Source: an uncultured Candidatus Saccharibacteria bacterium (lineage in GTDB: Bacteria; Patescibacteriota; Saccharimonadia; Saccharimonadales; Saccharimonadaceae). From it: 64,000 nucleotides of DNA. Where the stretch lies: assembly GCA_938041435.1 (NCBI GenBank), contig CALISR010000008.1, forward strand, positions 6,759 to 70,758, written 5' to 3'. This document shows, in pieces, positions 1 to 9,762 of this stretch; the first letter of the stretch is position 1; every line of letters begins with the position of its first letter. The notes beneath the pieces were generated by a model. The model was not told the origin of the DNA. It was given only the letters and a program-made list of their open reading frames with translations, and ran no database searches. The translations under genes were made by a program, and so were the position numbers.

Positions 1-1
1 T

Positions 2-1036
2 TTGCTCGCTGGCGACGGCGTCAAGCAACTAGTAACCGGCGAGGTCGTGACTGGCCGCGTATTATCGGTGCGCAAACGAGATGTATTAATAGACCTAGGC
101 CCACAAGGGGTTGGCTACGTGCCACGGCGCGAGATTGGCGCAGCCAAGGCGCTAGCAGTTGGTGATGAAGTAACAGCCAGCGTGGTAGATAGTGAGCTCG
201 AGAATGGCTATAGCCTGCTGAGCCTGCGCAAAGCAGCCAAGGACCGTGGCTGGGAAGAAGCAATGGCCAAGCTGGATGCTGGCGAGATCATCGAGGTGGC
301 GCCATACGACGCCAACCGCGGTGGTATGCTGGTTGAGTACGAAGGTGTGCGAGGCTTTTTGCCAGTGTCGCAACTGTCGGCCGAGCACTACCCACGGGTG
401 GGTGGTGCCGATAAGGATGAGATCTTGGCACGGCTCAACACCCTGGTGGGGCAGACACTCAAGGTGCGCATCCTCGACTGCGACCGCAAGGCCAACAAGC
501 TGATCTTTAGCGAAAAAGAAGCCATCAAGGATGGCCTGGCCGCTCACTTTGAGAAGCTCAAGGTTGGCGACACCGTTAAGGGTGTGGTGACTGGTGTGGT
601 GGACTTTGGTGTCTTCGTGAATGTCGAAGGGATTGAGGGGCTCATCCACATCTCAGAGATTAGCTGGGAGCGTGTCAATAACCCAGCCGACTACGTGAAG
701 GTGGGCCAGAGTGTTGAGGCGAAGATTATCAGCATCGACAAAGATCGCCTAAGCCTGAGTATGAAGCAGCTCACCAAGGACCCATGGCTTGATGAGGTGG
801 ATCAATTCACCAAGGGCCAGACCATTGAGGGCACAGTAACGCGCATTACCCCATATGGTGCCTTTGTCCAGATTAGCCCAGCGGTCGAAGCGCTGGTGCA
901 CGTGAGCGAGCTGGGCAGCGGCGGTGCCGACCCAGAGAAGGTCTTTACTCTCAATGAGCGCAAGAGCTTTGTCATTCTCGACATCGACAAAGATGCGCAC
1001 AAAGTGAGCCTGAGCCTCGCCGACAAGAAAAAATAA
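2..1036 (+). CDS. rpsA: 30S ribosomal protein S1, 5'-truncated by the window edge
   Basis: bS1 binds mRNA on the 30S subunit and helps unfold it for initiation. The visible 344 residues hold four OB-fold S1 repeats at roughly 13-80, 90-175, 188-257 and 273-342. Repeat 3 (GVVDFGVFVNVEGIEGLIHI) and repeat 4 (ITPYGAFVQI) are canonical; repeat 2 is more divergent. The reading frame is open to the window edge, so the true start lies upstream and the apparent TTG start is an artefact. infB follows on the same strand after 52 nt. A small multi-domain protein with S1 repeats could in principle be another RNA-binding protein, but four repeats next to infB support RpsA. Confidence 0.88.
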   Translation: MLAGDGVKQLVTGEVVTGRVLSVRKRDVLIDLGPQGVGYVPRREIGAAKALAVGDEVTASVVDSELENGYSLLSLRKAAKDRGWEEAMAKLDAGEIIEVAPYDANRGGMLVEYEGVRGFLPVSQLSAEHYPRVGGADKDEILARLNTLVGQTLKVRILDCDRKANKLIFSEKEAIKDGLAAHFEKLKVGDTVKGVVTGVVDFGVFVNVEGIEGLIHISEISWERVNNPADYVKVGQSVEAKIISIDKDRLSLSMKQLTKDPWLDEVDQFTKGQTIEGTVTRITPYGAFVQISPAVEALVHVSELGSGGADPEKVFTLNERKSFVILDIDKDAHKVSLSLADKKK

Positions 1037-1088
1037 CCAGTAAATTACAAAAGATGACCGGCTGTGGCCGGCAGAAAGGAGTGTGTGT

Positions 1089-2864
1089 ATGAGTCAGTCT
1101 GAAAAAGTGTTGGTCATTGCCGATTCGATCACCGTTGGTGAGCTGGCCCAAACCCTGAATCTGCCGGTCACGAAGCTGATTGGCGAGCTCTTCAAGAATG
1201 GCTTTACCGTAACGATCAATCAGCGGATTGATTTTGAGATTGCTGAGATTATCGTGGAGGAGCTGGGCCTGGCAGTGACGCTGCAGCGCAAAGCCGCCGA
1301 GCAGCATACTGTGCAGCATCTGCATAAACCGTCGAGCAATGCTGTACCACGCCCGCCAATTGTAGCGGTGATGGGGCATGTCGACCACGGTAAGACAACG
1401 CTGCTCGATACTATCCTCGAGATGAAGACGGTTGCTGGTGAGGCTGGTGGTATTACCCAGCACATTAGTGCCTATCAAGCCCAAAAGGGCGGTCGGACGA
1501 TGACGTTGCTTGATACCCCTGGCCATGAGGCCTTTGCTGCGTTGCGCCAGCATGGTGCCGCACTGACCGATGTGGTGGTGATTGTTGTAGCAGCTGATGA
1601 CGGCGTCAAGCCACAGACGGTGGAGGCGATCCGCTTTGCGCGCGATGCCAATGCCAAGATCATCGTTGCTATCAACAAGATCGACAAAGACACGGCCAAC
1701 CCTGATATGGTCAAAGCTCAGCTTGCCAGTGAGCACCACCTCAACCCTGAGGAGTGGGGTGGCGATACTATTATGGTGCCAATTAGTGCCAAGACTGGCC
1801 AGAATATCGATAAGTTGCTCGATACCATCCTACTTGTGGCCGACATGGAAGAGCTCCGCGCCGATACGGATGTGCCAGCTGAGGGGCTCGTTATTGAGGC
1901 GCATATGGAGAAGGGTCGCGGCTCGGTGGTGAACTTGCTCATCGAGCAGGGCCGCTTGGCACCGGGGCATTTCCTCGTGGCGGGGCAGGCCTATGGCAAG
2001 GTGCGTACTTTGCTCGATTACACTGGCACGCCTATCAAGGCAGCTACACCCGCTACGCCAGTGACAGTGACGGGCTTTAAGGAATTGCCGCAGTTTGGTG
2101 ATATCTTTACGGTGGTCAAAAACGAGAAAGAAGCTCGCCTAGCTGTGCAAAAGGCTAAGCTTGACCAAGCGCGTAATGCTGCCACCACCAATGTGACTGG
2201 TGCTGACTTGCTCAAGCTTATGACGCAGAAACACGATGCTCAGGAATTCGACGTCATTGTTAAGGCCGATGTACAGGGGTCACTTACCTCAGTGATGGAT
2301 AGCTTGCGCCTGGTGGAGACGGGCGGGGCGATCACGCTGCGGATCATTGGCCATGGCGTGGGCAATATTACCGAGAGTGATGTGCGCCTGGCTGGTAGTA
2401 GTAATGCAATTATCTATGGCTTTAATGTCGACCTGCCGCCAGCTGTCAAGCGCCTGGCAATGCGTGACAAAGTGACAGTGCGCCGCTACCAAGTAATCTA
2501 TGAGCTACTTGATGACGCACGTCGCAGCATGGAAGCAATGCTCGCACCAGAGGTGGTGGAGACGGAGATTGGCCAGCTAGAGATTAAGGGTGTTTTCCGG
2601 ACGATGCGCGATGCGGTTATCGCCGGTGGGCAAGTGACAAAGGGTAAGGTGACGGCAGGGCTACTGGCCCGTGTGATGCGCGGCGAGGAGCAAATTGCCG
2701 AGGTAACAGTAGCCAGCGTGCAGCGCCAGCAGCAAGAAGCTAAGGAGGTTTTTGAGGGTGAGCTCTGCGGCCTTAACCTCACGACCAGCAAGAAGCTCCA
2801 GCTCGAGATTGGCGATACCCTCGAGTTCTTCACCCGCGAGCTGGTGAAGCGCACGCTACAGTAG
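1089..2864 (+). CDS. infB: Translation initiation factor IF-2
   Basis: IF-2 is the GTPase that places fMet-tRNA on the 30S subunit and promotes subunit joining. An IF2_N domain occupies about residues 5-60. The G domain follows with G1 [13 protein letters not shown]3 DTPGHEAF and G4 NKID, then the beta-barrel and C-terminal fMet-tRNA-binding domains. At 591 aa it lacks the long N-terminal extension of enterobacterial IF-2, as in many small genomes. The ATG at 1089 is preferred over GTG 1083 because AAGGAG at 1076-1081 sits 7 nt upstream of it. A hairpin terminator follows the gene, so rbfA or other usual partners are not linked here. Confidence 0.96.
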   Translation: MSQSEKVLVIADSITVGELAQTLNLPVTKLIGELFKNGFTVTINQRIDFEIAEIIVEELGLAVTLQRKAAEQHTVQHLHKPSSNAVPRPPIVAVMGHVDHGKTTLLDTILEMKTVAGEAGGITQHISAYQAQKGGRTMTLLDTPGHEAFAALRQHGAALTDVVVIVVAADDGVKPQTVEAIRFARDANAKIIVAINKIDKDTANPDMVKAQLASEHHLNPEEWGGDTIMVPISAKTGQNIDKLLDTILLVADMEELRADTDVPAEGLVIEAHMEKGRGSVVNLLIEQGRLAPGHFLVAGQAYGKVRTLLDYTGTPIKAATPATPVTVTGFKELPQFGDIFTVVKNEKEARLAVQKAKLDQARNAATTNVTGADLLKLMTQKHDAQEFDVIVKADVQGSLTSVMDSLRLVETGGAITLRIIGHGVGNITESDVRLAGSSNAIIYGFNVDLPPAVKRLAMRDKVTVRRYQVIYELLDDARRSMEAMLAPEVVETEIGQLEIKGVFRTMRDAVIAGGQVTKGKVTAGLLARVMRGEEQIAEVTVASVQRQQQEAKEVFEGELCGLNLTTSKKLQLEIGDTLEFFTRELVKRTLQ

Positions 2865-2941
2865 TGGGTTTGGCGGTGCTCTGCTCTGTAGAATCTCAGT
2901 ATATTTATATTGGGGATAACCCTGTTTTGCTGCTGGTATAT

Positions 2942-2973
2942 AAAACCCGCTATGGGGTGATGGCGGGTTTTTT
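2942..2973 (+). terminator. Rho-independent terminator after infB
   Basis: An 8-bp perfect stem, AAACCCGC (2943-2950) with GCGGGTTT (2963-2970), runs into a T tract. It closes the rpsA-infB unit. Confidence 0.85.
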
Positions 2974-2994
2974 GAGATTGGAGCATCTCCCTCA

Positions 2995-3023
2995 TTGACA
3001 CATCACCTCTGTTGTGGTAGGAT
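2995..3023 (+). promoter_or_regulatory. Sigma70-type promoter for the 3064 gene
   Basis: A consensus -35 TTGACA (2995-3000) is followed by a 17-nt spacer and -10 TAGGAT (3018-3023). The spacer carries one copy of the over-represented word ACAGAGGT in reverse orientation (3005-3012). Confidence 0.8.
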
Positions 3024-3063
3024 GTGGGCAGAATATATAAGGAAATAAATTAGGACGGGTAGT

Positions 3064-4620
3064 ATGGCAAAAGCATATGAGGCAACAGGAACAGGCACAG
3101 TAACCTCGAATGAGTCACAAACATATCCTGGGTCAAGACGATTGGCGGGCCTGAAGGGTGCTCTTGAGGTATTGAAGGAAGTTCCTCGTGCGTATAAAGA
3201 AGCAGTGGAGGCTCAGGATAAGATCAATGTGAATGATGGACGGTCGTTCGCAGAGCGTCAGATTGATCGACTAGGCAAAACACTTGCAGCACGCCAAGAA
3301 GTGACAAAGACGAAAAGACAAGAATTGGCGCAAGGTACAGGCAAGGAGGTGGGTCCACGCGCTACAGCAAGGTTGCTTGGCAGGCAGATTGTTGATTCTG
3401 TGATACGTGGTGCATACGAAAAGGCAGTTGAGTATAATGCCGCTGTGGTCGAGGCTCGAGTAGAGCACATGCCAGGAAGTACAGAAAAGACGCAGCAAGT
3501 TGTTGGAGAAGCTGCCCCTGTTGAGACGCAGGACAACGGTACTAGTCACATAGTAAGTATACCAACAAATGGAGAGGCGTCAACAGGTGCTGTCTATAAT
3601 ATTGTTCCACCAGCACCTGCACCAACAGAGGCTGACTTGCGCGCTGCTGCAGAGGATACTGCACGTAAAGAGCAAAAAGCAGCACTTATCGAGGCGAGAA
3701 ACAGTGCACTGCGCAACATTATCCACGCTGAGACTGATGACGATGCGAAGGCGATTAGAGACCAGGCTTACGACGGTATTGTTGCGATGGCTGGTGATGA
3801 CGAAACACGCATTAGCATGCTCGATGCGATCGAGGCAACATATGCGAAGCGCGTCGCTCATCCCGAGGTGTATGAGTTTGCGCGGCGAAGTGCACGTGGG
3901 GACTTCGCGCAAAGTGAACCTGTTCCAGCAGAAGTGCCAAAAGTGGAGTCTGCAGAGTCACAGAATAGCAACTCCTCTCACGAACAAAGTGACAGTGCTG
4001 CAAACCGTACAGCCGCTGTTGAGGCGGCCCAAGCCGTGGAAGAGAAAAAAACAGGCTGGAAGGAGCGTATGCAGAAGATCAAGCAGGCTATCGGTGAGAA
4101 AGCTACGCGAACTAAGGAGCGTGTGATAGCCTGGCTAGATTCGGAAGATTGGGGATCTGGAGAGCCAGAGTCACCCAAGACATCCTCAGAAAATCACTCC
4201 GAAAACATGTCAAAAGCACCATCGCACGAGCAGTCACAAACTCAAGCAGTCACACCACAAGAAACTCAACCTGCACCTGACTCTAAAGTAGCTGAAGTGA
4301 TTGATCTTAAGCGTGCTGCAGGCATTCCAGACAGAGAGAAGCCAAAACCATCAGAGTTCGATTTATTTAGCGTCGATTTTCGTAACCATATAGCAGAGCT
4401 TGGTATGAGTATTACACAGGCGCAAACGCAAGAAGAAGCGACGAATAAAAAAGCTGATGCCTGGGAAGAAGTTAAGCATTTTGTAGAAGAAGCGAATAAG
4501 AAGTTCCCTGATAGACACCTTCAAATCGATCAAATAGCAGTAGCGACAAAACAGAACCTATTGGTAGCAGTGAAGCACAATGACGAGCTTCGCCGTCGAT
4601 TAGAGCATCCTGCAGCCTAA
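3064..4620 (+). CDS. Unknown charged, partly disordered 518-aa protein
   Basis: I do not recognise this protein. It has no signal peptide or membrane segment. Residues 20-150 and 200-280 look helical and are rich in Ala, Glu, Lys and Arg. The 285-440 region is Ser/Gln/Glu/Pro-rich and probably disordered, and the last 80 residues look helical again. The ATG follows a weak SD (GGACGGG) and a strong TTGACA promoter. Codon use is more AT-rich than in the flanking infB and 5.4-kb genes, which fits a lineage-specific or acquired gene. It could be a structural or scaffold protein, but nothing in the sequence proves that. Confidence 0.75.
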   Translation: MAKAYEATGTGTVTSNESQTYPGSRRLAGLKGALEVLKEVPRAYKEAVEAQDKINVNDGRSFAERQIDRLGKTLAARQEVTKTKRQELAQGTGKEVGPRATARLLGRQIVDSVIRGAYEKAVEYNAAVVEARVEHMPGSTEKTQQVVGEAAPVETQDNGTSHIVSIPTNGEASTGAVYNIVPPAPAPTEADLRAAAEDTARKEQKAALIEARNSALRNIIHAETDDDAKAIRDQAYDGIVAMAGDDETRISMLDAIEATYAKRVAHPEVYEFARRSARGDFAQSEPVPAEVPKVESAESQNSNSSHEQSDSAANRTAAVEAAQAVEEKKTGWKERMQKIKQAIGEKATRTKERVIAWLDSEDWGSGEPESPKTSSENHSENMSKAPSHEQSQTQAVTPQETQPAPDSKVAEVIDLKRAAGIPDREKPKPSEFDLFSVDFRNHIAELGMSITQAQTQEEATNKKADAWEEVKHFVEEANKKFPDRHLQIDQIAVATKQNLLVAVKHNDELRRRLEHPAA

Positions 4621-4711
4621 GCTGGTTTTGTAGTAGTACTTAATAAGTATAAAAGTTAACATATAAAGATCGGTACGCTATCGAGCGTATGGTATGTAAG
4701 AAAAGGATTCT

Positions 4712-5035
4712 ATGCCGACCACTCAGCCCCAAACTACCCCTCTCATCACCCAACACGATCTTGATCGCTTTGGGATTAAAACGCGCGACTCGGCAGCGCT
4801 GCTGCAGGAGGTGAATAACACGCTCTATGAGCGGGTGGGGCTAGAGGTTATTGGCCGCTTGTCGGATAATGACCTCGATGAGTTAATGCGCCGCCAGGAG
4901 ACAGACGATGGCGCAGCGCTATTTGCCTGGCTGTCGCAGCGAGTTGCGCACCTCGATGAGATCCTGAGTGACGAGCGCACACTCATTCTTGGCGACTTGG
5001 CCAAGAAGGCTGATGAGCTGAGTGATACAGTGTGA
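4712..5035 (+). CDS. DUF5663-like small protein
   Basis: This 107-aa soluble protein contains the pattern of a short helical domain (VGLEVIGRLSDNDLDELMRR followed by a FAWLSQRVAHLDEIL segment). The same arrangement occurs in the next gene (RVGTVLSDGLSEVQLNEF). I assign both to the CPR-associated DUF5663 type from memory of the family; the molecular role is unknown. It ends in TGA, one of many genes here showing that TGA is a stop codon. An AAAAGGA SD-like site lies upstream of the ATG. Confidence 0.75.
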   Translation: MPTTQPQTTPLITQHDLDRFGIKTRDSAALLQEVNNTLYERVGLEVIGRLSDNDLDELMRRQETDDGAALFAWLSQRVAHLDEILSDERTLILGDLAKKADELSDTV

Positions 5036-5340
5036 GCACGGTGTGAGGGTTGCAGTTGTATTGGTGCGAATGTACTGATTTGACTACCATGTAAAGCACT
5101 CAATACCACTCCTACAATGAATGACGAGTGCCATCCTCTACAGTGCGACGCACTGTATATACTATTCTCTTCGGTGAGTACTGGTGGCAGCCACGCCTGG
5201 ACGAGCGTGATAGTTGCATCATCAGCTACTTCACCTGGCCGACCATCGAGCACACGATAAAAAAGATTACTCAGGGCGAGGGTCTAACAGAAATAGACAG
5301 TACCCACTGAGGGAAATTACACCATATTTTGCCATTTTTA
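5036..5340. other. Intergenic stretch without a supported gene
   Basis: About 300 nt between the two DUF5663-like genes. Short frames exist on both strands, but none has an SD, a promoter or recognisable domains. The end contains the promoter of the following gene. Confidence 0.5.
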
Positions 5341-5370
5341 TTGTATGAGGGGTGGATTGTTTGGTATACT
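5341..5370 (+). promoter_or_regulatory. Promoter of the 5394 gene
   Basis: -35 TTGTAT (5341-5346), an 18-nt spacer, and -10 TATACT (5365-5370). A strong SD, AGGAGG, lies at 5377-5382. Confidence 0.7.
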
Positions 5371-5393
5371 AGGGGTAGGAGGAATTGAAAAAC

Positions 5394-5936
5394 ATGTTTC
5401 AATTAGACGATGCTTTTTTGCAAAAAATCGGTATAGCAGACTGGCCCCCAGAGGCGCGGCAGCGCTTTGTCGACAACTTTCGCCAAGTGCTGGAGCTGCG
5501 CGTTGGCACAGTGCTGAGCGATGGCTTGAGTGAGGTGCAACTGAATGAGTTTGAGTCGTTTATGAACCAAGACGCTGCAGTCATTACAGCGTGGATCGAT
5601 GAGCACGAGCCCGACTACGAAGATGATGAGATATACCAGAACCAGCGCAAAGCCTACGAGAAAGCGGCAGAGCAGCGTGGTGTGGAGGTAGACCAGCTGG
5701 CACTCTTTGCGGAGTATGCGCAGCTTAAGTGGCTCACCCACAATCGCCCAGACTACACAACTGTCGTGCGTGAGACCTTTGAAGGCCTTGTGGATCTCGC
5801 CAAGGCAGACCCGCAGAAGTTCCTTACCCAAGAGGGCTTGGCTAGCATCTTCCAGAGCAGTGATGCAGCAGGTAGTGATACACCAGACGAGCTTGAGGGA
5901 GGCCACCCCGACCCTGATGTAGCGCTTGCTGCGTAG
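5394..5936 (+). CDS. DUF5663 domain protein with C-terminal extension
   Basis: This 180-aa soluble protein begins MFQLDDAFLQKIGI, the usual opening of DUF5663-like CPR proteins. The core (RVGTVLSDGLSEVQLNEF, then AVITAWIDEHEPDY) spans about residues 1-75. An acidic helical extension of about 100 residues follows and ends Asp/Pro-rich. ATG 5394 is chosen over TTG 5385 because AGGAGG (5377-5382) would be only 2 nt from the TTG. It is a distant paralogue of the 4712 gene. The function is unknown. A terminator follows. Confidence 0.8.
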   Translation: MFQLDDAFLQKIGIADWPPEARQRFVDNFRQVLELRVGTVLSDGLSEVQLNEFESFMNQDAAVITAWIDEHEPDYEDDEIYQNQRKAYEKAAEQRGVEVDQLALFAEYAQLKWLTHNRPDYTTVVRETFEGLVDLAKADPQKFLTQEGLASIFQSSDAAGSDTPDELEGGHPDPDVALAA

Positions 5937-5962
5937 TGATAATGACTAAGTAAACACGTATG

Positions 5963-5985
5963 ACCCCTGTGAATGCAGGGGTTTT
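5963..5985 (+). terminator. Rho-independent terminator
   Basis: Stem ACCCCTG (5963-5969) with CAGGGGT (5976-5982), followed by a short T run, 27 nt after the DUF5663 gene. Confidence 0.8.
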
Positions 5986-6097
5986 GTGTATTATGTTGGC
6001 TGTGGGCTAGTTTGCTTTACATTATCTTTGAGAGCCAAGAGGGATGTTCTAGGGTGATTATGATACTGAGATTATTCGAGGCTAATATTTACACTAT

Positions 6098-6985
6098 TCA
6101 CACCCGATACCCGCGCAAAAATGCTGCGGCGCTGAGTTCTTTGCCGCTGGGGGCGATGAGCTGGTCGATGACAAGATAGGTGTCGTCGCTGCAGCGTGGA
6201 TCGAGTGTGGTGACAGGCGCCCGCGCGGTGTGTGCCTGAGTAATGATATATTGCCGCTCGCCCAACTGGAGGCGAGCGCGTGGGTAGTGATGGTAGGCAC
6301 GCACCATTGCTTCGGCCTCTGCGGCAGTGTGCTGAGCGGGGTTGATAATGCCGCTGGCTTTGGTGAGGAGCTGGCAGTAACTTGCAGTGAACTCGTCTTG
6401 CGGTGTGGGCTGGAGGCTACCACTCACGATGCGTGGCAGGAGCTGCACTAGTGCCTTGCTGCCAAGCTGGCCTAGTGTGTTGTAGAGCTCGAGCTGCTGC
6501 TCGTCGCCGCGTAAGGGGTGGGTGAGCTGCGCATAGACCGGTCCGGCGTCCATAGCGGCGCTGAGCTGCATAATGCTGACGCCAGTGGCGGTATCGCGAT
6601 TGGCAATGGCGCTCTCAATTGGTGAAGGGCCGCGATAGCGTGGCAGGAGTGATGGGTGGAGGTTGATAATCCCTGGGGAAAAGCAGTCGATTACTACTTG
6701 GGGGATGATCTTACCAAAGCTCACTAGTACGCCAACAGGCTGGTCGAGCGCTTGGATATCGGGGATAATATCGCGCAGTTTGGCGGGCTGTAACACTGGA
6801 ATGTCGTGCGTCAGAGCAAGCTGTTTGACTGCTGGTTGGCACAGTTGCTTGCCGCGCCCACGCCGGCTGTCTGGCTTAGTGATAACCAGCCGGACGGGGA
6901 AGCCATGTTCCAATAGCTGCGCGAGGCTGATAGCGCTGAAGTCTTCAGTCCCAAAGAATACGATTGGTCTTGATATACTCGTCAT
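6098..6985 (-). CDS. fmt: Methionyl-tRNA formyltransferase
   Basis: Fmt transfers a formyl group from 10-formyl-THF to Met-tRNA(fMet). The 295-aa product opens with IVFFGTEDFSA and carries the signature NLHPSLLPRYRGPSPIESAI, which includes the Asn-His-Pro formyl-transfer region; the smaller C-terminal domain follows. The start is the ATG at 6983-6985, so the first 41 nt overlap the 3' end of def in another frame. This coupling suits two enzymes of the N-formyl cycle. The longer upstream frame is the def coding strand read out of frame. Confidence 0.94.
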   Translation of the reverse strand: MTSISRPIVFFGTEDFSAISLAQLLEHGFPVRLVITKPDSRRGRGKQLCQPAVKQLALTHDIPVLQPAKLRDIIPDIQALDQPVGVLVSFGKIIPQVVIDCFSPGIINLHPSLLPRYRGPSPIESAIANRDTATGVSIMQLSAAMDAGPVYAQLTHPLRGDEQQLELYNTLGQLGSKALVQLLPRIVSGSLQPTPQDEFTASYCQLLTKASGIINPAQHTAAEAEAMVRAYHHYPRARLQLGERQYIITQAHTARAPVTTLDPRCSDDTYLVIDQLIAPSGKELSAAAFLRGYRV

Positions 6986-7523
6986 AATCAACTGGTTGGA
7001 GCTCGCCCTTCTCATCGAGCTGATAAAATGCGCTGGTATCGTCGCGAATGCGGTCGATAAATACAATGCCATTACAGTGGTCAATCTCGTGTTGCAGCAC
7101 TCGCGCTAAGAAGCCGTCGGCCTTAAGGCGGATAGTGTTACCATTGATATCAAGCGCCTTGACCCGGACGCGGCTGTAGCGTGGCACCTTGCCATAGATC
7201 CGGCCTGACACACTCAGGCAGCCCTCATAATCACTCACCAGCTGGCCTTCGTATTTGACGATTTCTGGGTTAATGAGGGGGATGAAGGTGCGGTTGTCTT
7301 TGTCGTCGAAGTCTTCGCGCACAATAACGACTCGCTCCAGCTGATCGATCTGCACCGCCGCCAGCGCTGCGCTGATCTCATGCGGGCGGGAATTCTCCCA
7401 GTCGATACTGGCGCTGGTCATGTCGGCCACCAGCTGGCGTGTCTCGTCGGTAATAACATGCACCCGCTGCGACTTCTGGCGCAAGTGCGAGTTGGGTAGG
7501 GTGATAATAGCGTCTTTTTTCAT
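6945..7523 (-). CDS. def: Peptide deformylase
   Basis: Def removes the N-formyl group from nascent proteins using a metal held by one Cys and two His. The 192-aa product shows EGCLS (metal Cys) and HEIDH (two metal His plus the catalytic Glu). Motif 1 is degenerate: ISAALAAVQ replaces the usual GxGLAAPQ. The start is ATG 7523 (MKKDAIITLPN); the upstream frame extension is not supported. A TATAAT box ends 7 nt before this ATG and no SD is present, so the mRNA is probably leaderless. It is co-directional with fmt (overlap 41 nt) and with the upstream priA. Confidence 0.93.
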   Translation of the reverse strand: MKKDAIITLPNSHLRQKSQRVHVITDETRQLVADMTSASIDWENSRPHEISAALAAVQIDQLERVVIVREDFDDKDNRTFIPLINPEIVKYEGQLVSDYEGCLSVSGRIYGKVPRYSRVRVKALDINGNTIRLKADGFLARVLQHEIDHCNGIVFIDRIRDDTSAFYQLDEKGELQPVDYDEYIKTNRILWD

Positions 7524-7530
7524 TAGCTTT

Positions 7531-7539
7531 ATTATAGCA
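7531..7539 (-). promoter_or_regulatory. Extended -10 promoter for leaderless def
   Basis: On the minus strand TGCTATAAT ends 7 nt before the def ATG. No SD is found between them. Confidence 0.65.
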
Positions 7540-7598
7540 GATGGTGGATGGGGTGAGCGAGTGGAGCGGCTGCTTGGTAGATCAGCCGTATTATCAGA

Positions 7599-7676
7599 CA
7601 AGAAAATATCTGGAGGCCAGCGACCAACTAAGCGGTAGAACTCTGTGTATTATCTGGCCGGAACATTTTCGCTATG
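7599..7676. repeat. Imperfect palindromic repeat, copy A
   Basis: About 78 nt beginning ACAAGAAAATAT and ending GGAACATTTTCG. It is about 85% identical to copy B at 14300-14381. Both copies share inverted arms (GAAAAT with ATTTTC, and GGCCAG with CTGGCC), so each could fold into one long hairpin. It lies in the 285-nt gap between priA and def. Confidence 0.75.
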
Positions 7677-7808
7677 ATGATATGACTGAGATACTGTAAA
7701 TAACATCTGATTGAAGAATCAGCTACTTTTTACAAGCCCATCTCACCCTCCACCAGAATGCAATGGAGAGAGGTGTTGTCGCCTGCAATAGGGGCTCTCG
7801 CACGCCCC

Positions 7809-9749
7809 TTACAACAGCGACTGCGGGTCGATATCTACCTGCCAATGCTTGGCAGGCACGTCGGCAGCAAGAGCGAGGAGGTCGCGGCGTTGGGTGGCTT
7901 TGATGATAAGCTGCCAGCGGTAGGTATCGCGCAGCCGCTCGTGGAAGGCGGGTGTGGGGCCAAGAATGCTGACCGCGGGGTGGTGCTGGCGAATCTGCTG
8001 AGCGAGTGCTTGGCTATTGCGGATGGCGGCTGCCTCCGTCTTGTATACGCAAGTGAGCTTAAGCAGGTGGACGAAGGGTGGGAACTGCCCACGGCGGCGC
8101 TCGGCCAAGGCTTGGTGATAAAACGCAGTATAATCCTGAGCCAGGCCAGCCTGAATCACTGGGTGCTGCGGCTGATATGCTTGCACGACCACTGTAGTGG
8201 CGTGAGCAGAGCGCCCCACTCGCCCCACCACTTGAGCAAGCAGCTCGAAGATGCGCTCGTTGGTGGTGTAATCGGGCAAAGCCAGGCCAGCATCGGCTTG
8301 GATCACCCCAACGGTGCGTAGCTGCGGCAGGTCGAGCCCCTTAGCTACCACCTGCGTGCCAATGATAATATTGGCCGCGCCATCATAGAGGGCTTGGTAT
8401 TGCTGCTCCAGGCTGCTTGTGCCGCTGCTGTCGCCATCAAAGCGAACAATACGCGCCTGGGGCCAGCGCGCTGCCACCTCTGCCTCGATGAGTTTTGTTC
8501 CAATCCCGCGGTGGACAATATCGGTGCTGTGGCAGGTGGGGCACATCGTTGGTACTGTGGTGTGGTAGCCGCAGATGTGGCACTGCAGTTGGTGGCGGTC
8601 GGCGTGGAGGGTGAGGGGAACAAAGCAGCGTGGGCACTCGGCTGCCCAGCCGCAGTTGGTGCAGAGCGATACATTGGCGCTGCCACGGCGGTTATGAAAA
8701 AGCAGGACCTGCTGACCCGCCGCAAGTGTGGTATCGATAGCGGTGATGAGCTGATTTGACAAAAAGCGATGCTGGGTGAGGTTGCTCCGCTGGGTGAGGT
8801 CGACCAGCTGAATGGTGGGGGTGGTGGCCTCGGGCCGAGCTTTGCTTGGTAGGGTAGCGATCGGCCGCTTGGCCTTTTGCGCCAAATAATACTCGCTGAC
8901 CAGTGGCGTGGCCGACCCTTGCACTACGGTCGCACCATGCTGTTGAGCCAGTACACTCGCGGCCCGCAGCGCCGAGTAGCGGGGGGATTTATCTTGCTTG
9001 TAGCTGGCCTCATGTGCTTCGTCGATGATGATATGCCCCAGCTGCTGCAGCGGCAAGAAGAGGGCAGAGCGTGGGCCAATTGCCACCCGAGGCTGTGTAC
9101 TTGTCAGAGCGGTTAGCCAGGCACGGTGGCGCTCGGCCTCTGTCTGGCGCGAATGGGTGAGGATGATATCGGCAAAGTGTTGTCGAAACTCCGCCACCAG
9201 CTGGGGCGTGAGGGCGATCTCTGGCACGAGGACAATCACCGACTGGCCTGCAGCCAAAGCGTGGCGCGCAAGCTCGATATACACTGCCGTCTTGCCGCTA
9301 CCTGTCACACCGTGAAGCAGTACTGTGCCAGGGCTGGCTTGGCGAATGGTGCGAACGGCCTCCTCCTGCTGTGGATTGAGTGAGAAGGGAGGCGTGCAGC
9401 GCTGTGGTGGTGAGCTGGCAGGGCGGCGCGGCGTGCGGCGCTGCTTGGTGATGCCAGCTGGTAACACTGTCTGTAGCACGGTAGCGAGGTGTGTGGCATA
9501 ATAATCGCTCAGCCATTGGCTCGTCGCTAATAGGGGAGCAGGCAGCGGTGGCAGTGGCACGATGGCATCAAGCGGCTTGGTCGTATATGTCGGCTTTCTG
9601 GCGCGCGTTATGATGATGCCTACCACTTGCTGCGCACCAACGCTCACTTGCACCACCTGGCCCAGCGGTAATGCTTCTGGCCAGTGATAGGTGAAGCTCT
9701 TGCTGGTAGCGCGGATAATCTTGAGCGGCGCAACTTCGTAATAGTGCAT
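7809..9749 (-). CDS. priA: Primosomal protein N' (replication restart helicase)
   Basis: PriA is the superfamily 2 helicase that rebuilds replisomes at stalled forks. The 646-aa protein has an N-terminal 3'-DNA-binding domain (about 1-105), Walker A GVTGSGKT, the DEAH box (IIIDEAHEASY), and the zinc-binding insert with all eight cysteines (CTNCGWAAECPRC, CHICGY, CPTCHS). This contrasts with LigA and NrdR in this window, which have lost their zinc cysteines. The start is ATG 9749 (MHYYEVAPLKI): TATAAT ends 7 nt upstream with no SD, suggesting leaderless transcription. The priA-def-fmt order is a common bacterial arrangement. Confidence 0.95.
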   Translation of the reverse strand: MHYYEVAPLKIIRATSKSFTYHWPEALPLGQVVQVSVGAQQVVGIIITRARKPTYTTKPLDAIVPLPPLPAPLLATSQWLSDYYATHLATVLQTVLPAGITKQRRTPRRPASSPPQRCTPPFSLNPQQEEAVRTIRQASPGTVLLHGVTGSGKTAVYIELARHALAAGQSVIVLVPEIALTPQLVAEFRQHFADIILTHSRQTEAERHRAWLTALTSTQPRVAIGPRSALFLPLQQLGHIIIDEAHEASYKQDKSPRYSALRAASVLAQQHGATVVQGSATPLVSEYYLAQKAKRPIATLPSKARPEATTPTIQLVDLTQRSNLTQHRFLSNQLITAIDTTLAAGQQVLLFHNRRGSANVSLCTNCGWAAECPRCFVPLTLHADRHQLQCHICGYHTTVPTMCPTCHSTDIVHRGIGTKLIEAEVAARWPQARIVRFDGDSSGTSSLEQQYQALYDGAANIIIGTQVVAKGLDLPQLRTVGVIQADAGLALPDYTTNERIFELLAQVVGRVGRSAHATTVVVQAYQPQHPVIQAGLAQDYTAFYHQALAERRRGQFPPFVHLLKLTCVYKTEAAAIRNSQALAQQIRQHHPAVSILGPTPAFHERLRDTYRWQLIIKATQRRDLLALAADVPAKHWQVDIDPQSLL

Positions 9750-9756
9750 AGGATTT

Positions 9757-9762
9757 ATTATA
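9757..9762 (-). promoter_or_regulatory. -10 box of leaderless priA
   Basis: TATAAT on the minus strand, 7 nt before the ATG at 9749. No SD lies between. Confidence 0.6.

Noticed and set aside
5128..5310. 60-codon frame and an antisense frame in the 5.0-5.3 kb gap
   Set aside because: There is no SD, promoter or recognisable family; the composition is that of intergenic DNA.
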